Shown: piece by piece, positions 40,068 to 48,670 of the stretch | Position numbering within the stretch: the first letter of the stretch is position 1 | How the letters are laid out: the number at the start of each line of letters is the position of its first letter | DNA from: Polaribacter aquimarinus | GTDB lineage: Bacteria > Bacteroidota > Bacteroidia > Flavobacteriales > Flavobacteriaceae | DNA: 64,000 nt | Assembly (NCBI RefSeq): GCF_003129485.1 | Contig: NZ_QFFG01000002.1 | Coordinates: forward strand, 310,001-374,000 | Direction of reading: 5' to 3' | Program-made: the position numbers and the translations under genes | Notes under the pieces: generated by a model | What the model was told of the DNA's origin: nothing | The model's database searches: none | The model's input: only the letters and a program-made list of their open reading frames with translations

Positions 40068-41141
40068 ATGAAGAGAATAACATTTTTAGTTTTATCAATT
40101 ACTTTAATTTTATGTTGTAAACCAAAGTCAAAACAAAATTATGATGTTGATATAGATTCAGATATTACAACAAATAAAAAAGTTAATGATTTTGCAATTA
40201 TTATTCATGGAGGAGCTGGAACAATTTTAAAGAAAAATATGTCTGCAGAAAAAGAAGCTGCTTATAAAGCAAAACTAGAGGAAGCTATAAAACGAGGATA
40301 TGCAATATTAGAAAATGGAGGGACTTGCCAAGATGCAGTGATGAAAACTATTCAAGTCATGGAAGAATCTCCATTGTTTAATGCTGGAAAAGGTGCTGTA
40401 TTTACCCATGAAGAAACCAACGAATTAGATGCTTCTTTTATGGATGGAAAAACCCTAAATGCAGGAGCAGTTGCAGGAGTTACAAATGTAAAAAGTCCAA
40501 TAGAGTTGGCGATTAAAATAATGACAGATTCAGACCATGTAATGCTTTCAGGAAAAGGCGCTTCTAAATTTGCTAAAGAAAAAGGGCTAAAAATTGTTGA
40601 CCCAAGTTATTTTTACACAGATAGACGTTACAATTCTCTACAAAAAATAAAAAACAGAAATAAAACTGAGTTAGATCATAATAACAAAAAAGCTGCTTTT
40701 TATGATGCAGATATTAAAAATGCAAAGTTCGGAACTGTAGGTTGTGTAGCTTTAGATAAACAGGGGAATATTGCTGCAGGAACATCAACAGGTGGAATGA
40801 CCAATAAAAGATGGGGAAGAATTGGAGACGCTCCAATTATTGGTTCTGGAACCTATGCTAATAATAGAACGTGTGGGGTTTCATCTACAGGTTGGGGAGA
40901 ATACTTTATTAGAAGTCAAGTTGCTTATGATATTTCTGCACAAATGGAATATCAACAAAAAACTTTAAAAGAAGCCACAAAAGATGTTATACAAAACAAG
41001 CTTACTAAACTTGGTGGCACAGGCGGTGTTGTAGCTTTAGATAAAGAAGGAAATATGTCTTTTGAATTTAATACAGCAGGAATGTATAGAGCTTCTATGG
41101 ATGATAAAGGGAAACTAACTGTAAAAATCTATAAAGAATAG
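40068..41141 (+). CDS. Isoaspartyl peptidase/L-asparaginase, exported lipoprotein form
   Basis: A 357-residue Ntn hydrolase. A lipoprotein signal peptide ends in Cys16-Cys17 (LILCCKPK), so it is probably attached to the periplasmic face. The domain begins FAIIIHGGAG, has AGKGAVFT and ELDASFMDG, and the self-cleavage site KFGTVGCVALD, where the Thr becomes the catalytic N terminus. GRIGDAPIIGSGTYAN and GGTGGVVALD follow. It hydrolyses asparagine or beta-aspartyl dipeptides. The 3' end overlaps the convergent gene at 41129-41473 by 13 bases. Confidence 0.93.
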   Translation: MKRITFLVLSITLILCCKPKSKQNYDVDIDSDITTNKKVNDFAIIIHGGAGTILKKNMSAEKEAAYKAKLEEAIKRGYAILENGGTCQDAVMKTIQVMEESPLFNAGKGAVFTHEETNELDASFMDGKTLNAGAVAGVTNVKSPIELAIKIMTDSDHVMLSGKGASKFAKEKGLKIVDPSYFYTDRRYNSLQKIKNRNKTELDHNNKKAAFYDADIKNAKFGTVGCVALDKQGNIAAGTSTGGMTNKRWGRIGDAPIIGSGTYANNRTCGVSSTGWGEYFIRSQVAYDISAQMEYQQKTLKEATKDVIQNKLTKLGGTGGVVALDKEGNMSFEFNTAGMYRASMDDKGKLTVKIYKE

Positions 41142-41473
41142 GCTAACCATTTTTCTGGTATAGGTTCTAAATCTAATTCTTTTTCTACAGACTTAATTTT
41201 CTTTTTAAAACCTAAACGCGAAATTTTTGGAACAGATAATTTGATATCGTTTTTTTTATTTATAAGTTCTAAAACTTCATCTAAAGATCTTTTTGTACAT
41301 AATACCAAACTGTTCATCATCGCATTAGATTCTATTTCTAAGTCATAAAAATCAGTATAATATTTAGGTTTTCCATTCTCATAAATAACCCATTCTGTTT
41401 CTTTTTTGTTAGGTATTTCTATAATTTCTTTAGTTCCGCTTAGGGTTCTATATGTAGTTGCTAAAAACGTCAT
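41129..41473 (-). CDS. Small protein of unknown function
   Basis: A 114-residue, charged, soluble protein without signal peptide or membrane segment. Visible features are TYRTLSGTKEIIEIPNKKE, YYTDFYDLEIESNAMMNSL and a Lys/Glu-rich C-terminal helix (KKKIKSVEKELDLEPIPEKW). I do not recognise a family. A perfect -7 element (41503-41510) lies 29 bases upstream of the ATG, supporting a real gene. Its stop lies inside the asparaginase coding sequence. Confidence 0.6.
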   Translation of the reverse strand: MTFLATTYRTLSGTKEIIEIPNKKETEWVIYENGKPKYYTDFYDLEIESNAMMNSLVLCTKRSLDEVLELINKKNDIKLSVPKISRLGFKKKIKSVEKELDLEPIPEKWLAYSL

Positions 41474-41502
41474 TTTCTTTTTCTAATTTAAAATCAGTAA
41501 CA

Positions 41503-41510
41503 CAAAATTA
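41503..41510 (-). promoter_or_regulatory. -7 promoter element of the unknown gene at 41129-41473
   Basis: TAATTTTG on the minus strand, perfect TAnnTTTG, 29 bases before the ATG at 41473. The surrounding 70 bases hold several GTTAAAA repeats. Confidence 0.5.
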
Positions 41511-41593
41511 AATAGTTAATTAAATTATCGTTAAAATTTTTCGTTAAAACAATTAAAAAAAAAGTTAAATGTTAAAAAAAAAGCGTTAAAAGG

Positions 41594-42928
41594 TTAAAAT
41601 CGATATCTAACGCCAGTATAAAGTCCAATGTTAAATGGAGAAAATCCATTAGCATTATTACTAAATGTATTTAATTGAGTTTTAAACATTGGATTAAAGT
41701 TAATAGACCATTTTTTTGATACTAAATAATTAAAGTCAAAACCAAAGTTTCCACTAAAGTTTATATTATTTAAGTTATTCACTCTTCCAAATTCAGATTG
41801 AAATTGTGTCTTTAAATTTATTTCATTTTTATTTAAAAACAATGAACTAAAGCCTGCTACAATTTGAGTATCGAATTTTTTAATACTCAAAAAACGATAT
41901 TTAATTTCAAAAGGAATTTCTATATAACCAAAAGTTTGATTTAAATCTCCCCTTAAACTAGGAATAATTACTTTAGAACCATCTGAAATATTAGAGTTTT
42001 GATTTTGGATTTTTTCAAGTGAAAAACTAGAACTATTGTCTAAAATTACAACCGATGTACTTGATGAAACGGAAGGAAATATCGTTACTTTACTATTAGT
42101 ATAGCTTACTTGTTGTCTATGAATACCCGTTTGTATGCTCCATTTTTTATTTATTTGATACCCTACCTGAACACCGAAAGAAAAAGAACTTTTACCAGTT
42201 GTAGAGTTCGATGGGTTTTTTTCTATTGGAGAGGTATTTGTAAAAGAATTTGAATTTAAAAACCCAAAAACAGGAGAAATTGCCCATTTATTTTTTTTAG
42301 ATTTTGTGATTATAACAGTATCTTTATTATTAATAAATTTAGAAAAATTAACTTTTTTTGTTAGTGATTTATTCTCTATAATTTTGTTTTTTTCTTTTTT
42401 AGTAACCTCTTTGTTATTCAAACTTTCAATTTCTTTCTTATTCGCAATCTTGATTTCGTTTTTATCTAAAGAATTGTTAGCTAAAAAATTCTTTTTCATA
42501 GCGTTTTTTCTGCTAACTAACTTCTTTGTTTCATCAGATTTTTTAAGAGTTTCTTTCTTTTTAGCATAACCTTTAATAAAGGTTCTTTTTTCATTAACAA
42601 TTCTTACTTTTTCTTGGTCATTTTTTTGTTGAATTATAGAATTATTTTTAGTAACAACATCTGTTTCTTTTGCTTCTTTTGGAGCTTCAGTTATTATAAT
42701 TTTGGAATCATTTTTGTCAAGAATATCATCATTATTAGAAAAAGGAAATAGATAAAGGCCTAAAATAAATAAAGCCGCAACTCCGCTTGCATACCACCAA
42801 AAGGGAACAACTCTTCTTTTGTTCTTTTTTAGTTTAGATTCAATATTATTCCATACCCTTGCATTTGGAGTTGCCTCCAAATTTTTGAGTTTCTCTTGAA
42901 ATAACCTATCTAAATCTTTATTGTTCAT
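41594..42928 (-). CDS. Anti-sigma-like inner-membrane domain joined to an outer-membrane beta-barrel
   Basis: A 444-residue protein. The cytoplasmic N terminus (1-44) has LDRLFQEKLKNLEATPNARVW, like short Bacteroidetes anti-sigma regions, then one membrane helix (about 45-62), then a Lys/Glu/Asn-rich periplasmic linker (about 65-210). The C-terminal half (about 215-444) is a small outer-membrane barrel of the PorT/OmpW-like type: WAISPVFGFLNS, GVQVGYQINKKWSIQTG, and final strand GLYTGVRYRF. It starts 3 bases after the sigma factor stop. It probably controls that sigma factor while spanning the envelope (inference). Confidence 0.75.
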   Translation of the reverse strand: MNNKDLDRLFQEKLKNLEATPNARVWNNIESKLKKNKRRVVPFWWYASGVAALFILGLYLFPFSNNDDILDKNDSKIIITEAPKEAKETDVVTKNNSIIQQKNDQEKVRIVNEKRTFIKGYAKKKETLKKSDETKKLVSRKNAMKKNFLANNSLDKNEIKIANKKEIESLNNKEVTKKEKNKIIENKSLTKKVNFSKFINNKDTVIITKSKKNKWAISPVFGFLNSNSFTNTSPIEKNPSNSTTGKSSFSFGVQVGYQINKKWSIQTGIHRQQVSYTNSKVTIFPSVSSSTSVVILDNSSSFSLEKIQNQNSNISDGSKVIIPSLRGDLNQTFGYIEIPFEIKYRFLSIKKFDTQIVAGFSSLFLNKNEINLKTQFQSEFGRVNNLNNINFSGNFGFDFNYLVSKKWSINFNPMFKTQLNTFSNNANGFSPFNIGLYTGVRYRF

Positions 42929-42931
42929 TGT

Positions 42932-43432
42932 TTAAGCTTCTTTTATTTTTTTCTGATGAATTTCTAACTTTTCTTTTAATATTTTTCTAGCTCTAGACAG
43001 ATTCGATTTTGATGTTCCTTGAGTAATGTTAAGTAATTCTGCAATCTCTTTATGAGAATAACTATCCAAAACATATAAGTTAAAAACTAATCTATATCTA
43101 TCTGGTAATTGTTGAATAAAATCTAATAAAACATCTAGACTGAGAGTTGTATTTTCTATATTTAATTCTTCTACCTCTTCTTTAAAAGGCAATTCTTTTA
43201 TAATTTGTAAAGGTGCTTTATCTCTATATTTTTGAATAGCTGTTCGAATTGTAATCCGTTTTAACCAACCTTCAAAAGAACCTTTATTTTTGTATTGTTT
43301 AATTTTATCAAAAATAGTAATAAAACTATCTTGTAATGTATCTTCTGCATCTTGATAATTCTTCGAGTATTTTAAACACAACGTAAAAAGAACATCAGCA
43401 TATAATTGATATAATTCTGATTGAGCAGCCAA
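42932..43432 (-). CDS. ECF RNA polymerase sigma factor
   Basis: A protein of at least 166 residues. The sigma region 2 has ELYQLYADVLFTLCLKYSKN, YQDAEDTLQDSFITIFDKI and GSFEGWLKRITIRTAI. Region 4 has LPDRYRLVFNLYVLDSYSHKEIAELL and TSKSNLSRARKILKEKL. It directs RNA polymerase to envelope-stress or import genes under the control of the next gene's product. The listed start is TTG at 43432, but homologous sequence (KLKELIAKCCQQEL) continues upstream to about 43474 without any ATG, GTG or TTG. The true start may be a rare codon (ATC 43474 or ATT 43480). Confidence 0.88.
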   Translation of the reverse strand: MAAQSELYQLYADVLFTLCLKYSKNYQDAEDTLQDSFITIFDKIKQYKNKGSFEGWLKRITIRTAIQKYRDKAPLQIIKELPFKEEVEELNIENTTLSLDVLLDFIQQLPDRYRLVFNLYVLDSYSHKEIAELLNITQGTSKSNLSRARKILKEKLEIHQKKIKEA

Positions 43433-43478
43433 TTCTTGTTGGCAACATTTTGCTATGAGTTCTTTTAGTTTGATGCGT

Positions 43479-43883
43479 CTAATTTACAGGAACTATCACT
43501 TCATCAAAAATATTTTCACCATTACTATCTTTTCCTTTCCAAAATTTAAACACATAATCTTCTTCTTGGGTTGCTGTTACAATTAAATTATATTCATATT
43601 GTACGATTGCTTCTGTACAAGCTTTATCTAACTCTACCAAGGCACTAATAGCAACTATTCTAGCTGTATCTTGGTATTCGTAATACACATTATCTAAGCT
43701 ATAACATCCGTTTTTAAAAGTATATTTTAAATTAACTGTGTCTTTTTCTCCTAGTGTAAAAGAGTTTGGAACTGTATACTCATCAATTGGCAAAAGCTCA
43801 TAATCAAAATTTATTCTATCATTACTTTCTAAACAAGAGGTCAACACAAGCACTCCTAATAAAAGTATAATAATTTTCTTCAT
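43479..43883 (-). CDS. Lipoprotein of unknown function
   Basis: A 134-residue protein with a lipoprotein signal peptide (lipobox LTSC, Cys17). The mature part is beta-rich with two further Cys (NGCYSLDNVYYEY, KACTEAIVQYEY), possibly one disulfide. No family recognised. It lies between another lipoprotein gene (13-base gap upstream) and the sigma factor, in what looks like one transcript of five genes (44936 down to 41594). Its stop is within a few bases of the sigma factor's uncertain start. Confidence 0.7.
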   Translation of the reverse strand: MKKIIILLLGVLVLTSCLESNDRINFDYELLPIDEYTVPNSFTLGEKDTVNLKYTFKNGCYSLDNVYYEYQDTARIVAISALVELDKACTEAIVQYEYNLIVTATQEEDYVFKFWKGKDSNGENIFDEVIVPVN

Positions 43884-43896
43884 TTATAATTGTTTA

Positions 43897-44589
43897 TTAA
43901 TATTTTAAAATTGGGTAATTATTTTTGCATTCTATGCTTTTGGGAGGATTTACAACAGCACAATCTGAAGCAATTCCCCATTTAATATTAAATTCTTTTT
44001 CTGCTTTCGAATATTCTTCTACCTTTTTTAAAAAGGCTTTGGTATCTATATTTTTTGAATAAGGTATGTAACCTTGTGGTCCTCCACAAGCCTTAACACC
44101 ATAAGCCACATATGACCAATCTAATGAATTAGAGCATGCTTTTGAATAGGCTAAATTGCTAATGTCATTAAACAAATCCATTAACTTTCTATGCTCCTTT
44201 TCTTGATCTGTAATCTCTCTTTTAACCACTAATTCTGTTTCTGAAATAGATACAATTCTCCAGGCAAAATTACTGGGATAACTATTAGTAGATATACTAA
44301 TAATTGTATTTTCTAATTCGAATGTTCCTTGAACATTAAAATAAGTAAGGGGTGGTGTTCCGCAAAAGCCAGAAGTACGTTCGATGAATATATTATTTGC
44401 ATTAAAGCTCATACCATAACTTTCTTTTGGCATTGAACTACTTCTTTTAAAAGTTGTAATTTCTCCATTATAACTAGGTTCTACCCAATAACCTATTAAT
44501 AAATTATCTGAATTTATAACCGTTTCATTGCTTTCGCAAGAAAGAATTACAACTGAAAAAAAAAGAACAAAGAGGCTTTTAAGTTTCAT
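43897..44589 (-). CDS. Lipoprotein of unknown function
   Basis: A 230-residue protein with a lipobox VILSC (Cys18). The mature part starts SNETVINSDNLLIGYWVEP and has an N-terminal lipocalin-like region (YWVEPSYNGEITTF, FELENTIISIST, WRIVSISETELVV). The C-terminal half has paired Cys (KACSNSLDW, VKACGGPQG, SDCAVVNP, IECKNN). The GYWVEP...LVVK arrangement recalls lipocalin-like stress lipoproteins, but this is weak. It starts 2 bases after the DUF4377 gene and is part of the sigma factor transcript. Confidence 0.65.
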   Translation of the reverse strand: MKLKSLFVLFFSVVILSCESNETVINSDNLLIGYWVEPSYNGEITTFKRSSSMPKESYGMSFNANNIFIERTSGFCGTPPLTYFNVQGTFELENTIISISTNSYPSNFAWRIVSISETELVVKREITDQEKEHRKLMDLFNDISNLAYSKACSNSLDWSYVAYGVKACGGPQGYIPYSKNIDTKAFLKKVEEYSKAEKEFNIKWGIASDCAVVNPPKSIECKNNYPILKY

Positions 44590-44591
44590 AA

Positions 44592-44936
44592 TTAATTGGG
44601 TAAATTTTCTGAAGTTTTTTTAATTTTAGAAATAACCTTTACAAGAGAATATTTAATTGATGATGCATCTTGAGGGGGATTTTCGATTTCTTCTTCTATT
44701 ACTAAAATTACATATTCAAAACCTTCTTCGTAATTAAAATCATTAATTGAGTCATAAAAATATTCCCAACTTTGTTGTTCGTTTTCTTTTATTAAAAAAC
44801 ATTGTTGGCTACTTACACCTACACATTCTACTTTTTTGGATGCAATTATTAAAGTTTTCTCAACTTCTAAAATACCTGTTTCATTTGGACAAGAAGTTAA
44901 AAAAACAATCGAAAAAAAGATAAAAATTACTTTCAT
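44592..44936 (-). CDS. DUF4377 domain lipoprotein
   Basis: A 114-residue protein with a lipoprotein signal (FLTSC, Cys16) and the DUF4377 pattern: VECVGVSSQQCFLIKEN, WEYFYDSINDFNYEEGFEYVILV and NPPQDASSIKYSLVKVISK. DUF4377 occurs in heat-shock-like or META-domain secreted proteins of Bacteroidetes; no activity is established. The frame extends to 45020, but the ATG at 44936 begins the signal peptide and is chosen. It heads the five-gene run ending with the sigma/anti-sigma pair and is divergent from the LuxE-like gene, with 61 bases between starts. Confidence 0.82.
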   Translation of the reverse strand: MKVIFIFFSIVFLTSCPNETGILEVEKTLIIASKKVECVGVSSQQCFLIKENEQQSWEYFYDSINDFNYEEGFEYVILVIEEEIENPPQDASSIKYSLVKVISKIKKTSENLPN

Positions 44937-44981
44937 ATCTACAAGATGTAAAAAATTTAAAAAGGTTGCGTTGAATAATGG

Positions 44982-44989
44982 TATTTTTG
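44982..44989 (+). promoter_or_regulatory. -7 promoter element of the LuxE-like gene
   Basis: TATTTTTG, perfect TAnnTTTG, ends 8 bases before the ATG at 44998. A very short or absent 5' leader is predicted. Confidence 0.55.
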
Positions 44990-44997
44990 TAAAAATT

Positions 44998-45972
44998 ATG
45001 AAAGAACGAATTTTCAGCATACAATCTGAAAAAGATTTTACTCAAATTACTATAGAAATTTTTAGGCATCAGTTTAAAAATAATAAGGTGTATCGTTCTT
45101 TTTGCGACTTGTTATATATGCATCCTTCCGATGTTAAAAAAGTAGAAGAAATTCCGTTTTTGCCGATTCAATTTTTCAAAAGCAGAAAAGTAATCTCTTC
45201 TTTAGATGAAGTACAAGAAACCTTTACCAGTTCTGGCACAACAGGACAAACCACTAGCAAACACTACGTAACAGACATCGAAGTTTATAAAGAAAGTTAC
45301 TTAAAAGGATTTGCAAATTTTTATGGAAAAATCACAGACTATGTAGTGCTGGCATTGTTACCTAATTATTTAGAAAGAATAGGTTCTTCTTTGGTTTTTA
45401 TGGTGGATGATTTAATTAAAAAAACAAAGAATTCAGAAAGTGGGTTTTACCTCAATAATTTGCAAGAATTAACTGAAAAACTCATAGAATTAGACGAAAA
45501 AGGTCAAAAAGTGTTGCTAATAGGAGTTTCTTTTGCATTGTTAGATTTGGTAGAACAACAACAATTCAACCTAAAAAACACCATAATTATGGAAACTGGA
45601 GGAATGAAAGGCAAAAGAAAAGAATTAGTTCGTCAAGAATTACATCAGATTTTACAAAACGGTTTTGGTGTGGACAACATTCACTCAGAATACGGAATGA
45701 CAGAACTGTTAAGTCAAGGATATTCTAAAGGAAATGGCGTTTTTGAAACACCTCCTTGGATGAAAATTCTAACCAGAGATACAGAAGACGCGTTAACCAT
45801 TCAGCAATCAGGAAAAACAGGCGGAATTAACGTAATTGATTTGGCGAATTATAATTCTTGTTCTTTTATTGCCACACAAGATTTAGGAAAAGTCTATCAA
45901 AACGGAACCTTTGAAATTATTGGACGCTTTGACAATTCTGATATTCGTGGTTGTAATTTGATGGTGTTATAA
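44998..45972 (+). CDS. LuxE-like acyl-protein synthetase
   Basis: A 324-residue protein of the acyl-adenylate-forming superfamily, related to LuxE: FTSSGTTGQTTSKHYV (P-loop-like adenylation motif), FYLNNLQELTEKL, TIIMETGGMKGKRKEL and IHSEYGMTELLSQGYSKGNGVF, and a C-terminal GRFDNSDIRGCNLM. It would activate a carboxylic acid and pass it to a partner; no LuxC/LuxD genes are adjacent, so a role outside bioluminescence is likely. Longer upstream in-frame ATGs exist (44836), but that region is antisense to the DUF4377 gene and upstream of the promoter, so 44998 is chosen. Confidence 0.85.
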   Translation: MKERIFSIQSEKDFTQITIEIFRHQFKNNKVYRSFCDLLYMHPSDVKKVEEIPFLPIQFFKSRKVISSLDEVQETFTSSGTTGQTTSKHYVTDIEVYKESYLKGFANFYGKITDYVVLALLPNYLERIGSSLVFMVDDLIKKTKNSESGFYLNNLQELTEKLIELDEKGQKVLLIGVSFALLDLVEQQQFNLKNTIIMETGGMKGKRKELVRQELHQILQNGFGVDNIHSEYGMTELLSQGYSKGNGVFETPPWMKILTRDTEDALTIQQSGKTGGINVIDLANYNSCSFIATQDLGKVYQNGTFEIIGRFDNSDIRGCNLMVL

Positions 45973-46043
45973 ATTTTTAAAAATAATTAACAAAAAGTGT
46001 AATTCATTCTTGTTTTCATCGACTATGGTCTAAAATTCGACAA

Positions 46044-46487
46044 ATGAAAACGTTTATCACACTATTTCTACTTACTATTTCCACTACTTTTTTTGCACAA
46101 GACTATAATGTAAAAAAAGGATATGTTGCCCAAGGTTATGATGTAGTTGCTTATTTTAATGACAAAGTTATAAAAGGAGATAAAAAATTTGCCACAACTT
46201 ATGATGGAGTAAAATTCAAGTTTTCTACAAAAGAAAACTTAGAAACTTTTAAAAAATCACCAAAAAAATACATTCCTGCTTACGGTGGTTATTGTGCCTA
46301 TGCCATTGGTGTAAAAGGAGAAAAAGTATCCATAAACCCTAAAACTTTCGAAATTAGAGAAGGTAAATTGTATTTGTTTTACAATGCTTGGGGCACAAAT
46401 ACACTAAAACTTTGGCAAGAAGAAGGTGCAGATGAAATCAAGAAAAAAGCGGATAAAAATTGGCAAAAAATAAAAAAAAATAGATAG
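46044..46487 (+). CDS. Secreted YHS-domain protein
   Basis: A 147-residue protein. A signal peptide covers 1-19 (ending FFAQ). The YHS-like core is VAQGYDVVAYFNDKVIKGDKKF, FKFSTKENLETFKKSPKKYIPAYGGYCAYAIGVKGE and KLYLFYNAWGTNTL. YHS domains bind metals or act beside copper ATPases; here the Cys/His set is reduced to YGGYCAYA with one Cys, so metal binding is uncertain. It is a stand-alone gene closed by the terminator at 46521-46548. Confidence 0.88.
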   Translation: MKTFITLFLLTISTTFFAQDYNVKKGYVAQGYDVVAYFNDKVIKGDKKFATTYDGVKFKFSTKENLETFKKSPKKYIPAYGGYCAYAIGVKGEKVSINPKTFEIREGKLYLFYNAWGTNTLKLWQEEGADEIKKKADKNWQKIKKNR

Positions 46488-46520
46488 CAAACTTGGGGGA
46501 GTTTGTAAATAATCTATTAG

Positions 46521-46548
46521 AAAAGAGCAGAATTTATTCTGCTCTTTT
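46521..46548. terminator. Terminator shared with the 3' end of the convergent hydroxylase gene
   Basis: AAAAGAGCAGAAT (46521-46533) pairs with ATTCTGCTCTTTT (46536-46548), followed by a T-rich run for the plus strand. The stop codon of the minus-strand hydroxylase gene (46534-46536) sits in the loop, so its last codons form one arm of the stem. Confidence 0.85.
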
Positions 46549-47310
46549 TGTTTTTACTTCAAACTCTGTTTTCATTATTCTATCCCAAAAAGTAAAATAC
46601 AATCCGTAATTATAATTGAATTTGGTATGATGTTTATCGTGATGGGTAGCTCCAATAAAAATAAGTTGAAACCATTTTCCAAATTTTCCTGAAGGATAAA
46701 TTTCTACACCAGCATGATTTATGGTAGCAGAAATTGTCATAATACTTAAAACTGCAATGATTACATAAAAATGCATTGGCAAAATAGAAATGATGAGTGG
46801 TAAAAAAAGTGCTTGTAAAATGGTTTCTAAAGGATGAAAAGAAAAAGAAGTCCATACAGAAGTATGAATGCTTTTATGATGCACTAAATGCACGTATTTA
46901 TACACTTTTGGGTGATGCATCCATCTATGAGCCCAATAATAATAAGTGTCTTGTAAAAACAAAAAAAGAAAAACACTTAAAGGTACATACAAAAGAGTGT
47001 ATTTAGAAATGTCTGTGTAAATTAAAGTGGCGTTTATGCTCCATAAATAGTAACACAAAACCATAAAAACGGCAAAAATGAGTCCGCTTAAAGTAGACCA
47101 ATAAATTTCTTTGAGTAACTGTTTCCTTTTTAGCTTTTTCTTGCTTAAAAATCGTTTTTGAAATTTCTTTTTAAAGAGATTGAAAAAGAAAAAATGATAG
47201 GCTCCAGAGAAAACTAAATATCTAATAAAAACAAAAAACGCCAATAGAAGAATGGTTATAACAACTGCAAAAAGGTTGCTAAAATCTAGTTCTTCTATTG
47301 GCGTTATCAT
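46534..47310 (-). CDS. Fatty acid hydroxylase/sterol desaturase family protein
   Basis: A 258-residue membrane protein with four or more hydrophobic segments and the three His-rich di-iron motifs in order: HRWMHH, HLVHHKSIH and HHDKHH, plus HPLETILQALFLP. It hydroxylates or desaturates a lipid at the membrane, with oxygen and an electron donor. It starts 2 bases after the tyrS stop, so it is probably cotranscribed with tyrS. Its last codons form part of the shared terminator hairpin. Confidence 0.9.
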   Translation of the reverse strand: MITPIEELDFSNLFAVVITILLLAFFVFIRYLVFSGAYHFFFFNLFKKKFQKRFLSKKKLKRKQLLKEIYWSTLSGLIFAVFMVLCYYLWSINATLIYTDISKYTLLYVPLSVFLFLFLQDTYYYWAHRWMHHPKVYKYVHLVHHKSIHTSVWTSFSFHPLETILQALFLPLIISILPMHFYVIIAVLSIMTISATINHAGVEIYPSGKFGKWFQLIFIGATHHDKHHTKFNYNYGLYFTFWDRIMKTEFEVKTKRAE

Positions 47311-47312
47311 TT

Positions 47313-48608
47313 TTAATCGGTTACATTCAATAAAAAGTAATTCTTTTTACCTCTTTGTAATAATACGTATTTATTAGCAATTAAATCTGCTTTAGAAATC
47401 GTAAAATCTTCTTTAACCTTTTCTTTATTTACAGAAATTGCATTTTCTTTTAACGCTCTTCTTGCTTCACCATTCGATTTTAAGAAGTTGGTTTTGGCAG
47501 CTAAAGCACCAATCATATCCAAACCTTCTTCAATATCAGCAGAAGTTACAGAGGCTTGTGGTACACCATCAAACACATCTAAAAAAGTTTGTTCGTCTAA
47601 TGATTTTAAATCAGAAGCAGTAGATTTTCCAAATAAAATGTTAGAAGCTTTTATGGCATTTTCTAAAGCTTCCTCTCCATGAACCAATACAGTAACTTCT
47701 TCACCAATTTTCTTTTGTAACAAACGTAAATGTGGAGTTTCTGTGTGTTCTGCAATTAAAGCATCAATGGTTTCTTTGTCTAGAAACGTAAAGATTTTAA
47801 TATACTTCTCTGCATCTTCATCAGAAGCATTTAACCAGTATTGGTAAAATTTATAAGGTGATGTTCTTTTGGCATCTAACCAAACATTTCCACCTTCAGA
47901 TTTTCCGAATTTAGAACCATCAGATTTTGTGATTAAAGGACAAGTAATTGCATATCCTTTACCGCCACCAATTCTTCTAATTAATTCTGTTCCTGTGGTA
48001 ATATTTCCCCACTGGTCAGAACCTCCCATTTGAATAGAAGCGTTGTTATTTTGATATAAATGCAAGAAATCATAACCCTGCACTAATTGATAGGTAAACT
48101 CGGTAAAAGACATTCCTTCTTTAGATTCTGTACCAATTCTGTTTTTTACAGAATCTTTAGCCATCATATAATTTACAGTGATGTGTTTTCCAACATCTCT
48201 AATAAATTCTAAGAACGAAAAATCTTTCATCCAATCGTAATTATTCACTAAAACAGCAGCATTATCAGCATCAGAAGTAAAATCTAAAAAGTGACTTAAC
48301 TGTGCTTTAATAGCTTCTTGATTATGACGTAATGTTTTTTCATCCAATAAATTACGTTCTGCAGATTTACCAGAAGGATCTCCAATCATACCAGTTGCAC
48401 CTCCAACTAAAGCTATAGGTTGATGTCCACATCTTTGAAAATGTGCCAATAACATAATAGGAACCAAATTACCAATATGTAAAGAATCTGAAGTTGGGTC
48501 AAAACCTACATAAGCACTTCGCATACTTTCTAACAAATGTTCTTCTGTTGTTGGCATGCTATCGTGCAACATTCCTCTCCATTTTAATTCCTCAATAAAG
48601 TTTTTCAT
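47313..48608 (-). CDS. tyrS: Tyrosyl-tRNA synthetase
   Basis: A 431-residue class I synthetase: [18 protein letters not shown] (HIGH motif), [25 protein letters not shown] (KMSKS counterpart) and a C-terminal S4-like RNA-binding domain with [19 protein letters not shown]. The frame extends to 48647, but the promoter at 48630-48637 lies inside that extension; the ATG at 48608 (or the adjacent one at 48611) gives the standard [13 protein letters not shown] start. Cotranscribed with the hydroxylase gene. Confidence 0.96.
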   Translation of the reverse strand: MKNFIEELKWRGMLHDSMPTTEEHLLESMRSAYVGFDPTSDSLHIGNLVPIMLLAHFQRCGHQPIALVGGATGMIGDPSGKSAERNLLDEKTLRHNQEAIKAQLSHFLDFTSDADNAAVLVNNYDWMKDFSFLEFIRDVGKHITVNYMMAKDSVKNRIGTESKEGMSFTEFTYQLVQGYDFLHLYQNNNASIQMGGSDQWGNITTGTELIRRIGGGKGYAITCPLITKSDGSKFGKSEGGNVWLDAKRTSPYKFYQYWLNASDEDAEKYIKIFTFLDKETIDALIAEHTETPHLRLLQKKIGEEVTVLVHGEEALENAIKASNILFGKSTASDLKSLDEQTFLDVFDGVPQASVTSADIEEGLDMIGALAAKTNFLKSNGEARRALKENAISVNKEKVKEDFTISKADLIANKYVLLQRGKKNYFLLNVTD

Positions 48609-48629
48609 CATTGTAAATTTATCAGATGG

Positions 48630-48637
48630 CAAAGATA
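48630..48637 (-). promoter_or_regulatory. -7 promoter element of tyrS
   Basis: TATCTTTG on the minus strand, perfect TAnnTTTG, about 20 bases before the tyrS ATG. It is divergent from the promoter of the epimerase-like gene. Confidence 0.6.
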
Positions 48638-48658
48638 CATTTATCAATGAAAAAAATC

Positions 48659-48666
48659 TAAATTAG
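48659..48666 (+). promoter_or_regulatory. -7 promoter element of the epimerase-like gene (7 of 8 match)
   Basis: TAAATTAG differs from TAnnTTTG at one base and ends 4 bases before the ATG at 48671, predicting a leaderless mRNA. Confidence 0.4.
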
Positions 48667-48670
48667 CAGT

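Noticed and set aside
44836-44997. Longer start for the LuxE-like gene
   Set aside because: This part is antisense to the DUF4377 gene and upstream of the -7 element at 44982-44989; the ATG at 44998 is the real start.
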